Shown here: piece after piece, positions 24,954 through 36,500 of the stretch
Layout of the letters: every line of letters begins with the position of its first letter
Numbering within the stretch: position 1 is the first letter of the stretch
Source of the DNA: Pseudomonas entomophila
Lineage (GTDB): Bacteria; Pseudomonadota; Gammaproteobacteria; Pseudomonadales; Pseudomonadaceae
Assembly: GCF_018417595.1 (NCBI RefSeq)
Contig: NZ_CP070982.1
Location: 2,872,001 to 2,936,000, forward strand
Direction: 5' to 3'
Length of the DNA: 64,000 bases
Notes under the pieces: model-generated
Database searches by the model: none
What the model saw: the letters and a program-made list of their open reading frames with translations, nothing else
Told to the model about the DNA's origin: nothing
Translations under genes and position numbers: made by a program

Positions 24954-25200
24954 TCACTCCGCCAGCCCGGCACCCCTCAACCCTTCGGCCAACCGCTTGA
25001 AATCCACGTCCCGGTGGATCGGCAACCACTCTCTCAACCGGGACACACAACGTCGGTGCCAACCGCCGCACGATCGCCAACGCCTGCCGGGCCTCGGCCT
25101 GGCGCCCCTCCAGGGCTTGGCAGGCGGCGAGGCAGTGTTCGTACTCGACAGCAGCGAGACCGAATTGGTGACCCCAAGCGCGAAGTGATCCCCTGGCGCC
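24954..25200 (-). pseudogene. C-terminal relic of a TPR/adenylate-cyclase-type protein
   Basis: On the minus strand one frame reads FGLAAVEYEHCLAACQALE...EARQALAIVRRLAPTL, a TPR helix pair. About 25048 the sense continues only after a +1/-1 frame change, as CVSRLREWLPIHRDVDFKRL, ending at a TGA at 24954. The ending VSRLREWLP...RLAEGLRGAGL is the standard C-terminus of TPR proteins associated with class III adenylate cyclase or winged-helix domains. The rest of the gene is missing. This is therefore a frameshifted, truncated remnant of about 75 codons. Confidence 0.6.
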
Positions 25201-25204
25201 CTGC

Positions 25205-25798
25205 TTATTCCTGGGCGTGGCGGGCTTGCCACTCGTCCAGGTAGGCCTGGTAGGCATCCTGGCAGGTTTCGACGACCTGGCAGCGGTAGGTGGCGAACAG
25301 CACGCCCGGCAATTGCAGGCCACGTTTGCGCAGTGTCGCCAGGTCTGGCACGAATTGATCGGCGAACGGATCGAAGGCGATGCTGTAGGAACTGAAGTCG
25401 CCTTCGGTGAAGCGCCGCACCAGCTGGGCATAGAAGATCGCGTCGTCCTTCTGCGCATCGTCCGCACCGGAATGCCACCACCCCTGGCCATACCAGTAGA
25501 GCAGCAAGGCGGTCCCGGCGTCGCACAATGGGTGGGCGAGGATCGCCCGTGGGGCAATCAGGCCGTCGTCCCAGTTCAGGTGAGACGCCACGTAGTGCAG
25601 TTCCTCCTTGCTCTGCAGGTCTGCCACGCAGATCAGGTCCTCCGGCGCCTTGTAGAGTTGCGCGCTCCAGTAGCTGAGTGTCTCGCGCATGTCGGGGTCT
25701 TTGAGCTGGGCGAGCAGGGTGGCGCGGTCGGGGATGCCGTTGAGTTCGGCGCATTCGAAGGCGCGCAGGAACTGTTCCTGGGTGAGGCGCAGGGGCAT
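25205..25798 (-). CDS. DUF4274-domain protein
   Basis: A 197-residue cytoplasmic protein. The DUF4274 block is visible around residues 65-105: ELHYVASHLNWDDGLIAPRA followed by ILAHPLCDAGTALLLYWYGQ. The remaining C-terminal part (about 110-197) is unassigned. ATG 25798 is chosen because AAGGA lies nine bases upstream; the longer frame lacks support. DUF4274 proteins sit in immunity-like or stress contexts in several bacteria but have no settled role. It follows no obvious operon partner. Confidence 0.72.
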   Translation of the reverse strand: MPLRLTQEQFLRAFECAELNGIPDRATLLAQLKDPDMRETLSYWSAQLYKAPEDLICVADLQSKEELHYVASHLNWDDGLIAPRAILAHPLCDAGTALLLYWYGQGWWHSGADDAQKDDAIFYAQLVRRFTEGDFSSYSIAFDPFADQFVPDLATLRKRGLQLPGVLFATYRCQVVETCQDAYQAYLDEWQARHAQE

Positions 25799-25885
25799 GG
25801 GGTGTTCATCCTTGAGCGGTAATGGGGAGCGCTTGATAACCCTGATGCGTGGAGAAATCAAGGTTGTCGGGTGAGGCGATCATGG

Positions 25886-25915
25886 GATCGAGCGCCGCTC
25901 ACGCGGCGCTCGATC
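25886..25915. repeat. Perfect 13-bp hairpin of the GATCGAGCG family
   Basis: GATCGAGCGCCGC (25886-25898) and GCGGCGCTCGATC (25903-25915) pair perfectly around a TCAC loop. It lies just downstream of the NmrA-like SDR stop and may terminate or stabilise that transcript. No T-run follows. Confidence 0.65.
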
Positions 25916-25953
25916 TTCAGAACACTGCAACACGCCCGCCGAACCCTCGATGA

Positions 25954-26883
25954 TCAAACAGTTTCCCCGGCCAGCACCTGCTCCAGCCCACGCCGATACG
26001 TCGTCACTTCAAACGCCGGGAAACGCTGGTTGAACTTCGATGAATCGAACAGGTTGTCATGCCCGTAGCGCGGCAGCAGCTCCCGCAGCTCGCGGACCTG
26101 CCGGGAGACCAGGCCGGCAGCGGTCAAGGTCCACTTGCCCAGGACCTTGTACGAAAGATCCCTGCCGCAGATCTCGCCGGCCAGCGCCACAAGCTGGCGA
26201 TAGGTCAGGCGATTGTCGTCGCAAGGCAGGTGCCAGGTGCTGCCGTAGGCATCCTCTGCATTGCCCAGCGCCGCCAGCGCACGGCTGGCGTCAGGCGTCC
26301 AGATCAGCGTGCGCCGGGTGTCGTCGCGCACCGGCACGCGTGGCACCTTGCCGGCCTTGATGTTGTCCAGCACCAGGGTGTTGGTGATGCTCTGGGTCCT
26401 GCCGGGGCCATAGAACTCCGGTGCCCGGCCAATGAGCACCGGGATATCGCCACGGGCCATTTCCTCAAGCACCAGTGTTGCCATCGCCGCACGCACCTGG
26501 CCCTTGCGCCCGACCGGCGCGAACACCGTACCCTCGGTCAGCACGCGGTCATCCTGCGGGTACATGTAGGTGTTGTCGAAGTAGACGAACCGGGCGTTGG
26601 CCGTTCGGGCCGCGTCGAGGGCATGGCGCAGCATGAGCGGAAACTGCGCTTCCCAGAGCGCGGTGTCCGGTGGCAAGCCTGCGGTGAAATAGACGGTACT
26701 GCTGCCCTTGACGGCATGGGTGGTTTGTTGGGCATCCAGCAGGTCGGCCGCTACCAGGGTGTCGCTGGTGTTGACCTTGCGTGGGTTGCGGCTGACCAGG
26801 CGCAGGTCTTGGGTGTAGTGGGCGCCTAACTCGCGTGCCAGTTCCACGGCAATCTGGCCGGTCGCGCCCAGGATGGTTTGCAT
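25954..26883 (-). CDS. NmrA/epimerase-like NAD(P)-binding protein
   Basis: A 309-residue extended/atypical SDR. The N-terminal motif is ILGATGQIAVELARELGAH (GxxGxxx variant), followed by VAADLLDAQ and VYFTAGLPPDT. The position of the usual catalytic Tyr is not in a clear YxxxK; VGRKGQVRAAM lies there instead, so it may be a redox sensor-like or quinone-binding member. It is preceded by a MerR-type promoter with a 19-bp spacer, typical of genes induced by electrophiles, thiol stress or metals. It appears monocistronic and ends before a strong hairpin. Confidence 0.8.
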   Translation of the reverse strand: MQTILGATGQIAVELARELGAHYTQDLRLVSRNPRKVNTSDTLVAADLLDAQQTTHAVKGSSTVYFTAGLPPDTALWEAQFPLMLRHALDAARTANARFVYFDNTYMYPQDDRVLTEGTVFAPVGRKGQVRAAMATLVLEEMARGDIPVLIGRAPEFYGPGRTQSITNTLVLDNIKAGKVPRVPVRDDTRRTLIWTPDASRALAALGNAEDAYGSTWHLPCDDNRLTYRQLVALAGEICGRDLSYKVLGKWTLTAAGLVSRQVRELRELLPRYGHDNLFDSSKFNQRFPAFEVTTYRRGLEQVLAGETV

Positions 26884-26957
26884 GCGGTGTCCTTCGATCT
26901 GTCAGGAAGGTGGGAAGGAGCGTAGCCGCCGATGGTGAACGGCGGTGCTTGGATGAG

Positions 26958-26988
26958 ACCTTAACTTTAAAGGCTGCTTTAAGGTCAA
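26958..26988 (-). promoter_or_regulatory. MerR-type promoter with 19-bp spacer and ACCTTAA dyad
   Basis: On the minus strand TTGACC (26988-26983) is followed by exactly 19 bases and then TAAGGT (26963-26958). The spacer contains the dyad ACCTTAAAG...CTTTAAA/TTAAGGT. The overlong spacer with a centred dyad is the hallmark of promoters activated by MerR-family regulators. It points at the NmrA-like gene. No merR-type gene is present in this window. Confidence 0.7.
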
Positions 26989-27533
26989 GGGGTGCAGTGA
27001 TGACTTCATGCTTTTGATTAAGTTGAGAAATAAAAATTATAAAAATTAGTATCTTAAAATTTAAACCTCATGTTTTTTCGATATGGCGGTCCAGGCTGGA
27101 ACACCCAGTCGAATCCCATAAAGTTTTTCTTTTTGTTGCCTTGCCGCTGACCCTCGTGGTTATCATCCGCCTGCGCTGGCGCCAGCAGCCCGGCGCGTAA
27201 TGGAATGCCGACGGCCCACAGGCCACCGGCACCGCAGCCGAAGGGACCACCCAGGCTCAACGCTCGTGGCCCTTCCACGCCCCCCATAAGGATGGTGAGG
27301 TTTCAATGGGTCTCGCAGTTTGGAATCGTCGATGTGGCGGGCCGTGCGCCCGTCGTCGCCAGTCTTCCCCCCGCGTGCGCAGCCGCCTGGTCGCACGACC
27401 TCCCGCCAACCGTTCCCGCCTGGCCTTCGGTGTGTCCTCCCCCTGATCGCCCCCGATTGATCGGCCCTTGACTGGCAGGACGCCCGTCGTCCTGCGCGCA
27501 TCACCAGAACAATAATCACGGACGGTAGCCTCG
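26989..27533. promoter_or_regulatory. Upstream region and long leader of the NRPS operon
   Basis: About 545 bp without a supported gene. Positions about 27005-27065 are very AT-rich and stand out in this genome; they are the likely promoter zone for the NRPS genes (plus strand). A GC-rich leader of about 450 bp follows. Near its end GCAGGACG (27475-27482) pairs with CGTCCTGC (27488-27495). No recognisable riboswitch, pvdS-type iron-starvation box or short leader peptide was found. The NRPS ATG has only a weak GACGG-like ribosome binding site. Confidence 0.4.
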
Positions 27534-30500
27534 ATGCTCGACACTTCCCCCTCGCGCGCCAACGCCTGCGCGCAGCCCGCCGTATTACCCGAGAACTGGC
27601 ACCACGATGAGCCGTTCGATACCTCTCTGTGCGTACACGGCCTGTTCGAAGCCCAGGCGCGGCGGGCGCCAGACGCCATCGCCGCGCGATGCGACGGGCA
27701 AGTGCTGGGGTATGGCGAACTCAACGCCCAGGCCAACCGCCTGGCCCATCACCTGCGCGCGCTTGGCGTCGGGCCGGATGTGCGGGTCGGGCTGTGCCTG
27801 GCACGTTCGCTGGACATGCTGGTGGCTGTGCTCGCCGTACTCAAGGCCGGTGGCGCCTATGTGCCGCTGGACCCTGGCTACCCACGGGCGCGCCTGGCGC
27901 ACATGCTCGCCGACAGCACGCCGACGGTGCTGATCAGCCATGGCCCGGCACGGGCCGCACTGGACGGCCTGTCGCTGGCGCCCGTGTTGCTCGACCTCGA
28001 CGACACCGTGGCCTGGGCCGACCAGCCTGCCCATGATCCGGACCCACAGGCCATCGGGCTGACGCCCCGGCACCTGGCCTATGTGATCTATACCTCCGGC
28101 TCCACCGGCACGCCCAAGGGGGTGATGGTCGAGCACCGTGGCCTGGTCGCTCTCAGCACGGCATGGGCACGCTTGTACCCGTTGCAGGCGCCGCTCAATC
28201 ACCTGCAGATGGCCGGCTTCTCGTTCGATGTGTTCAGCGCCGACCTGATCCGCGCCCTGGGCTTTGGCGGCACCCTGGTGCTGTGCCCGCGCGACACGCT
28301 GATGGACCCGCCCGCGCTGTACCGATTGCTGTGCGAAGCCGAAGTGGGTTTCGGCGACTTCGTGCCGGCGGTGCTCAACCCGCTGCTGGACTGGGCCCAG
28401 GCCAATGGCCGGGATTTGTCGTTCCTGCGCACGGTGGTGTGCGGCTCGGATGTCTGGACCGCCCACAGTGCCCGCCAGTTGCGCCGCCTGTGCGGCGAGC
28501 GAGTGCAGGTCGTGCAGGCGTACGGCGTCACCGAGGCGAGCATCGACAGCACCTGCCACGAGGTGCCTGCCGAGGTGGCTGAGGGGGCGTTGCCCATCGG
28601 CCGACCGCTGGCGAACTGCCGCGTCTATCTGCTCGATGCCCAGGGCGAGGCGAGCGAGGAGGGTGAGCTCTACCTCGGCGGCGTCGGCGTTGCCCGCGGC
28701 TACTTGAACCTGCCGCAACTGACCGCCGAGCGCTTTGTCGATGATCCCTTCGTCGCCGGTGAGCGCCTGTATCGCACCGGCGACCTGGCGCGCCTGCGCG
28801 CCGACGGCCAGCTCGAATTCCTCGGGCGCAACGATCACCAGGCCAAGCTGCGCGGCTTGCGCCTTGAGCTGGGCGAGATCGAGGCACGCCTGGCGGAAAT
28901 CCCCGGGGTGCGGGAAAGCCTGGTGCAGTTGCGCCAGGACTCGCCGGGCGAGCCATGCCTGGTGGCCTACTATGCCCAGCACGAGGGGGCCGCGCTGACC
29001 CCGGCCGGGCTGCGCCAGCAGTTGCGCACGCACCTGCCGGACTACATGGTACCGAACGCCTTCATGCCATTGGCCGCCTTGCCGCTGACCGCCAATGGCA
29101 AGTACGACCGCAACGGCCTGCCCGCGCCCGATGCCAGCGCGTTCGGGCAACGCGACTACCAGGCCCCGCAAGGCGTGCTGGAGAGCACCCTGGCAGCGAT
29201 CTGGAGCGAGGTGCTGGGGATCACGCCCATCGGTCGTGAAGACCACTTCTTCAGCCTGGGCGGTCACTCGCTGCTGGTCATGCGGGTGCTGGCCAAAGTG
29301 CGCCAGGACCTGGCCCTGGAAGCGGCGCCCTCGGCACTGTTCGAAAGCCCGCGGCTCATGGACTTCGCCCTGAGGCTGCAGGCCAGCCAGGATGAAGGGC
29401 GCCTGCCGATCACCAGTGTCGAACGAACCGGCGCGCAAACGTTGTCGTCCGCCCAGCAGCGTCTCTGGTTCCTGGCGCAGATGGAGGGGGGCAACGCCGC
29501 CTACCACATGCCGCTGAACCTGCGTCTGCGGGGGGCCTTGCAGGTGCAGGCGCTGAGTGCCAGCCTGGACCACCTGGTGGCGCGTCATGAGGCACTGCGC
29601 ACCACCTTCGTCAGTGTCGAAGGCGACGGCCGCCAGTGTGTCGGTGCCCCCGACCAGGGCATGGCGTTCACCCAGGTCGACCTGCAGGGCCTGCCCGCTG
29701 CTTCTGCGCGTCTTGAAGCCTTGATCGACGAGGAGGGGGCGAAGCCGTTCGACCTGGCCCAGGGGCCGCTGATGCGTGCCTGCCTGGTGCGCCTGGCGCA
29801 GGATGAGCATGTGCTGTTGCTGACCCAGCACCACATCATCTCCGACGGTTGGTCGGTAGGCGTGTTCACCCGTGATCTGGAGGCCTTGTACCGCGCCGCG
29901 TTGCTGGGCCACGAAGCGAACCTGCCGGTGCTGCCAGTGCAATACGTGGACTACACCGCCTGGCATCGCCAATGGCTGAGCGGCGAACGCCTCGAGGCGC
30001 AGCGGCGTTACTGGCGCCAGGCGTTGGAGGGGGCGCCGGCGCTGCTGACGCTGGCGACCGATCACCCGCGCCCGGCCGTGCAGGACTATCGCGGCGGCTT
30101 CGTGCCGCTGGTGCTGGACCAGGCCCTGACCACGCGCCTGAAAGCCCTGTGCGGCACCCACGACACCACGCTGTTCATGACCTTGCTGAGTGCCTGGTCG
30201 CTGCTGCTGATGCGCCTGTCCGGGCAGGACGACGTGGTGATCGGCGTGCCCTCGGCCAACCGCCCGGACCCGGCGCTGGACGGCCTGATCGGCTTCTTCG
30301 TCAACACCCTGGCCCTGCGCATGACCCGCACGGGAGCACCGTCGCTGGGCGAATGGCTGCATCAGGCGCGCCAGGTGACGTTGCACGCCCAAGCCCATCA
30401 GGACTTGCCGTTCGAGCAGGTGGTGGAGCTGCTGAACCCGCCACGCAGCCTGGCCTACAGCCCGCTGTTCCAGGTGCTGTTCGCCTGGGAGCAGGACCAG

Positions 30501-33500
30501 GGCCAGACCCTGGCCTTGCCCGGGCTGGAAATCACGCCTGTGCGCGCCAGCCAGCACGTCGCCAAGTTCGACCTGCAACTGGCGCTGAGCGAACGCGATG
30601 GGCAGATCGTCGGTGGGTTGGAATACGCCTGCGGGCTGTTCGAGCGCGCCACCGTGGAGCGCATTGGCGGCTACCTGTGCCGGCTGCTGGAGGGGATGGT
30701 CGGCGCTCCCGGGCAGTCGATCGCCACACTCGAACTGCTGGACGCGCGGGAGCGCGTGCAGGTGCTGGATACCTGGAACCGCACGGCCCGCGACACCGCC
30801 AGCCAGCCGGGCTGCATGGCGCGCCTGGAGGCCGTCGCCCGCCGCATTCCGGATGCCCCGGCGCTGGTCGCCGACGGCCAGGCCCTGAGCTACGCCGAGC
30901 TGAACCGTGCGGCCAACCGCCTGGCCCACCACCTGGTCGCCCTGGGCATTGGCCCCGAACAACGGGTAGGGCTGTGCCTGGAGCGCTCGGCACACATGGT
31001 CGTCGGCCTGCTGGCCATCCTCAAGGCCGGCGCCGCCTATGTGCCGTTCGACCCGGCGTACCCGGCCGAGCGCCTGGCCTTCATGCTCGCCGACGCCGCC
31101 CCTGGCCTGGTGCTGACCCAGGCCTCGCTGCGTCCGGGCCTGCCGCCAGCGGTCGACCTGCTGTGCCTGGACAGCGACGCGGCGCGCTGGGCGGGCTGCC
31201 CGGACAGGGACCCGCAGGTGGCGGTGAGCCCCGCGAACCTTGGTTACGTGCTCTACACCTCCGGTTCGACCGGCCGCCCCAAGGGTGTGGCCCACAGCCG
31301 TCGTGCCCTGGACAACCTGATTGCCTGGCAGTTGGACGAGGCGCCCACGGTGCGTCGTGTGCTGCAGTTCGCCTCGCTGAACTTCGACGTGTCGTTCCAG
31401 GAAATCTGCAGCACCCTGTGCCAGGGCGGCACTTTGCAACTGATGAGCGAGGCCGGGCGCAAGGACCTGGCCACCCTGCGCCCGACCCTGGTGGCCCAGG
31501 GTGTCGGGCGCGCGTTCCTGCCGTTCGCCGTGCTGCAACAGTTGGCCGCCGTGACCGAGCCCGACGCGCCGATGCCGCCTGGCGGCTGCGAAATCGTCAC
31601 GGCCGGCGAGGCGTTGCAGGTCAATGACGCGCTGCGTGCATTCGTTCGTGCCCTGGGCGGCGCGCGCCTGTACAACCAGTACGGGCCGACCGAGACCCAT
31701 GTGGTCAGCCAGTTCAGCCTCGATTGCGCCGATGCCGGACACTGGCCGGAACTGCCGCCCATCGGCAAGCCGATCGCCAATGCGCGGCTCTACGTGCTGG
31801 ACGGCGATCTCAATCCACTGCCGGTGGGCGTACCCGGTGAGCTGTACATCGCCGGCGCCTGCCTGGCCCGAGGCTACCTCAACCAGCCCCTGCTGAGCGC
31901 CGAGCGCTTCCTGCCCGATCCATTCAGCCCCGAGCCGGGCGCGCGCATGTATCGCAGTGGCGACCTGGCCCGGCTGCAAGCCGATGGCAACGTCCATTAC
32001 CTGGGGCGCGTGGACCAGCAGGTCAAGCTGCGCGGTTTCCGTATCGAGCTGGGCGAGATCGACAGCCTGTTGCGCCAGCAGCCTGGCGTGCAGGATGTCG
32101 CCGTGCTGCTGCGCGAGGACGTTGCCGGCGATCCGCGGCTGGTAGCCTACGTGGTGGGCGCCGGCGAAGCGCAAACCCTGCGCGCGGCCTTGCAGCGCCA
32201 ATTGCCCGAGCACATGCTGCCCACTGCCTGGGTCAGCCTGGCGCAGCTGCCGCTGACCCGCAACGGCAAGCTCGACCGCCAGGCCCTGCCGGCGCCCGAG
32301 CGCGGCGGCGCGGCGGACTATGAAGCGCCGCGCGACGAGAGCGAGCGGCGCATGGCGCAGGTCTGGGCCGAAGTGCTCAAGTGCGAGCGGGTGGGTATCC
32401 GCGACAATTTCTTCGACCTGGGTGGCCATTCGCTGCTGGCCACGCGCCTGATCTACGCGATCAACCAGCGCCTGGGTGCGCAGTTGTCGCTGAGCAGCCT
32501 GTTCCAGGCGCCGGTGCTGATGGAGCTGGCCGCCCTGGTGAAGGTGACCGAGGAGGAGCAGGCCGAGCCGCAGGCCCAGGCCCTGCAAGCCGACCCGGCC
32601 GGGCGCCACGCACCGTTCCCGCTCACCGACATCCAGCAGGCCTACTGGTTCGGCCGTGAGGCCAGCGTCAGTCTCGGCGGTGTCAGCGCCCATGGCTATG
32701 AAGAGTGGCGCATCCCCGATTTCGACATCCCCCGCTTCGAGGCCGCGCTGAACCGCATGATCCGCCGCCACGACATGCTGCGCGTGGTGTTCCTGGACGA
32801 CGGCACCCAGCAGGTGCTGGCGCAGGTGCCGACCTACCACCTGGCCCGAAGCGACCTGCGCGGCATGAGCGCCGAGCAGGCCCGGGACGCCCTGCTGGCC
32901 ACCCGTGCGCGCCAGTCGCACCAGGTGCTCGACGCCAGCCGCTGGCCGCTGTTCGCCTTCAGCGTGTCGCTGCTGGACAACGGCATCAGCCACCTGCACA
33001 TCAGCCTCGACGCCCTGGTGGTCGATGCCGCCAGCACGCAGATCCTCGCCCGCGAGCTGATGGCGTACTACGCCGCGCCGGATCTGCAACTGCCTGAACC
33101 CGGCGTGACCTTCCGCGACTATGTGCTCGCCGAGCGCCAGCTGCGCGGTGGCCAACGCTATGAACGTGCCCTGGACTACTGGCGCGGGCGCATCGAGACC
33201 CTGGCCCCGGCCCCGGACCTGCCGCGGGTGTGCCAGCCGGAAAGCATCGCCAACCCGCACTTCACCCGCCGCGACCGCGACATGCCGGCGGCGCAATGGC
33301 GCCAGCTCAAGGCCATGGCCCGGCAGTTCGGCATCACCCCGTCGGTGATGCTGCTGACCGCGTTCAGCGAAGTCCTGGCGCTGTGGAGCCGCCAGCCGCG
33401 CTTCACCCTGAGCCTGCCGCTGTTCAACCGCCTGCCGCTGCACCCGCAGGTCGACGCGATCATCGGCGACTTCACCTCCCTGGTGCTGCTGGAGGTGGCC

Positions 33501-36500
33501 ATCGATGGCAACGCCAGCTTCACCGACAAGGCCCGCGCCGTGCAGGCGCGCCTGTGGCAGGACATCGACCACTCGGTGGTCAGCGGTGTGCGCGTGCTGC
33601 GCGAGCTGTCCCAGGCCCGTGGCGTGCAGCAGACGGCGATGCCGATCGTGTTCAACAGCACCTTGTCGGAAGCGGCGCCTGAGCTTGCCGAGTTCAACCT
33701 GGGCGACGCCCTGGGCGCGACGTTGGAACACAGCATCACCCAGACCCCGCACGTGTGGCTCGACCACACCCTGCTCGAGCTCGAAGGCCGCCTGCTGTTC
33801 AACTGGGACAGCATCGACGCGCTGTTCCCCGAGGGCATGATCGAGCAGATGTTCGTCGCCTATAACACGCTGCTCGACCAACTGCTGGTACCTGAGGCCT
33901 GGGCTGCCAGCACGCCGCAGTTGCTGCCGCAGGCACGTTTGCCGCAAGCACCGCCGGCGCCACGCGACCTGCCGCTCATGCACGAGCTGTTCGAGCGCCA
34001 GGCCCTGGCCACGCCACAGGCCGTCGCGGTGCTGGGGGCCCGGGAACTGAGCTTCGGTCAGTTGCGCCAGGAAGCTCGGCAGTTGGCCGCTCAGTTGCAG
34101 GCCCTTGGTGTGCAGCCCAACCAGCTGGTCGCGGTGGTGATGGAGCGCGGCTGGGAACAGGTGGTGGCGACGCTGGCGATCCTCTACGCCGGCGGCGCCT
34201 ACCTGCCCATCGACCCGAACCTGCCCAGCGCGCGCCTGCAGCACATTCTCGAACGCGCCGAGGCCACCCTGGCGCTGACCCAGCCGTGCCTGTTGGCACT
34301 GCTGGCGTGGCCGGCGCAGGTCACCGCCCTGGCGGTCACCGACCAGCCCGGCAGCCAGGTCGAAGCGCTGCGTGAAGTGCCGGTGCGGCCCGATGACCTG
34401 GCCTATGTGATCTACACCTCCGGCTCCACCGGCACGCCCAAGGGCGTGGTGATCGACCACCAGGGCGCGGTCAACACCTTGCTCGACATCAACCGCCGCT
34501 TTGCCGTGGGCCCGCAAGACCGAGTGCTGGCGATCTCGTCGCTGAGCTTCGACCTGTCGGTGTACGACTTCTTCGGCACCCTGGCGGCGGGCGCCGCGGT
34601 CGTCATGCTCGAGCCGCAGCTGAGCCTGGACCCGGCGCACTGGGCCGCGTTGATCGAGCGCCATCAGGTCAGCCTGTGGAACTCGGTGCCGGCACTGCTG
34701 GGCATGCTGGTCGAGTACCTGGAGGGCGAGGGCAGGGCGCTGCCGGCGACCCTGCGCCTGGCCATGCTCTCCGGCGACTGGATCCCGCTGGCGTTGCCCG
34801 AGCGCGCCTGGGCACTGCGCCCAGGGCTGCAACTGATGAGCCTGGGCGGGGCCACCGAGGCGTCGATCTGGTCGATCGGCTACCCGATCACCCAGGTCGA
34901 CCCGACCTGGCGCAGCATCCCCTATGGCCAGGCGCTGGCTCACCAGCAGTTCCATGTGCTGGACGACGCGCTGCAAGTGCGCCCGACCTGGGTCACCGGC
35001 CACCTTTACATCGGCGGTATCGGCCTGGCCAAGGGCTACTGGCGCGACGAGACGTTGAGCGCCCGGAGCTTCTTCGACCACCCGCTGACCGGCGAGCGCC
35101 TTTACCGCACCGGCGACCTGGGGCGCCGGCTGCCGGATGGCAACATCGAGTTCCTTGGCCGCGACGACAACCAGGTCAAGGTCCAGGGCTACCGCATCGA
35201 GCTGGGTGAGATCGAGGCGGCGCTCAACCGTCACCCGGGCGTGCACAGCGCGGTGGTGCGCATCCTCGGCGAGGCCCAGGCGCAGAAGCGCCTGGCCGGC
35301 TACGTGCTCAAGGCCGACCCGGCGCTGCAGGCCGGCGACTTCGCCAGTTACCTCGCCGACAAGCTGCCGGGGTACATGGTGCCGTCGTCGTTCACTTTCG
35401 TGGAGGCCTGGCCGCTGTCGGCCAATGGCAAGGTCGACAAGAGCCGGCTGCCCGCGCCCGATCAGGTGCAAGCCGGTGGTCTGCAACTGGAGGTTGAAGG
35501 GCCGCTGGAGCAGCGGCTGGTGGCGATCGTCCAGCAGGTGCTGGGCCAGCCAAGCATTGCCGCCGATGCCAACCTGCTGAGCCTTGGCGCCACGTCCATC
35601 GATATCGTGCGCATCAGCAACGCGCTGTCGAGTGAACTGCGCTTCCGCCCCCACGTGGCGCACCTGCTGGCGCAGCCGACCCTGCTCAACCTGCTCGCGC
35701 TGTATCGCCAGCGTGCGCCACGCCAGGAAACGCCGAGCACAAGCGTCGATGAGGTGCTGGAAGACCCGCAGCAGCGCGCGGCTTTCAAGGCCGAGCAGCG
35801 CGCAAGACGCCGCTTTGCCTACGACACGCCGCAGGTGGCCCTGGCGCGGCCGGTCGATCCGTCCTTCGCCCAGCGCTACCGTGACTACCGTTCGGTGCGC
35901 CAGTATCGGGAGCAACCCATTGCCGCGCAGGCGTTCGCCGAGCTCCTGGCGGTGCTGGCCCAGGGGCAGCTGGACGGCGAGGCGAAGTACCTGTTCCCGT
36001 CCGCGGGTGGCGCCTACCCGCTGCAGACCTACCTCTACATCAAGCCCGGCCGGGTGCTCGGTGTGCCGGGCGGCGCCTACTACCACGACCCGGTGGGGCA
36101 TCGCCTGGTGGCCGTGGGCGAGGGCGTGCTCGACCCGGACACCTACGACTACTTCGTCAATCGACCGGTATACGAAGGCGCGGCGTTCGCGCTGTTCTTC
36201 GTCGCCGACCTGGCGGCGATCCGTCCGTTGTACGGCGAGGGGAGCCACGACTTCTGCCTGATCGAGGCGGGGGCGATGGCACAGTTGCTGACCATGGCCG
36301 CCGCTGACCAAGGGCTGGGCCTGTGCGGCGTCGGTTCGGTGGAGTCACAGAAGCTTGTCTCGCTGTTCGACCTGGGGGCGAGCCATACGCTGGTCTACTC
36401 GATGGTCGGCGGGTTGCGTGGGGGAGATGCGCCGCCTCGCACACAGCCGGAAGCGCTGGCCATCGCGGCGCAGGACGACACTGACATGGAGGAATTCGAA

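Noticed and set aside
27054..27471. Short frames on both strands in the NRPS leader (77 and 88 codons)
   Set aside because: Pro/Arg-rich or Gly-rich products without Shine-Dalgarno sites, probably chance frames in a GC-rich leader.
27585..36311. A 2908-codon open frame antisense to the first NRPS gene, and similar long antisense frames over other NRPS genes
   Set aside because: Produced by the strong GC bias at third positions. The translated product is Gln/His/Arg/Ala-rich with no domain, and the plus strand holds clear NRPS domains throughout.
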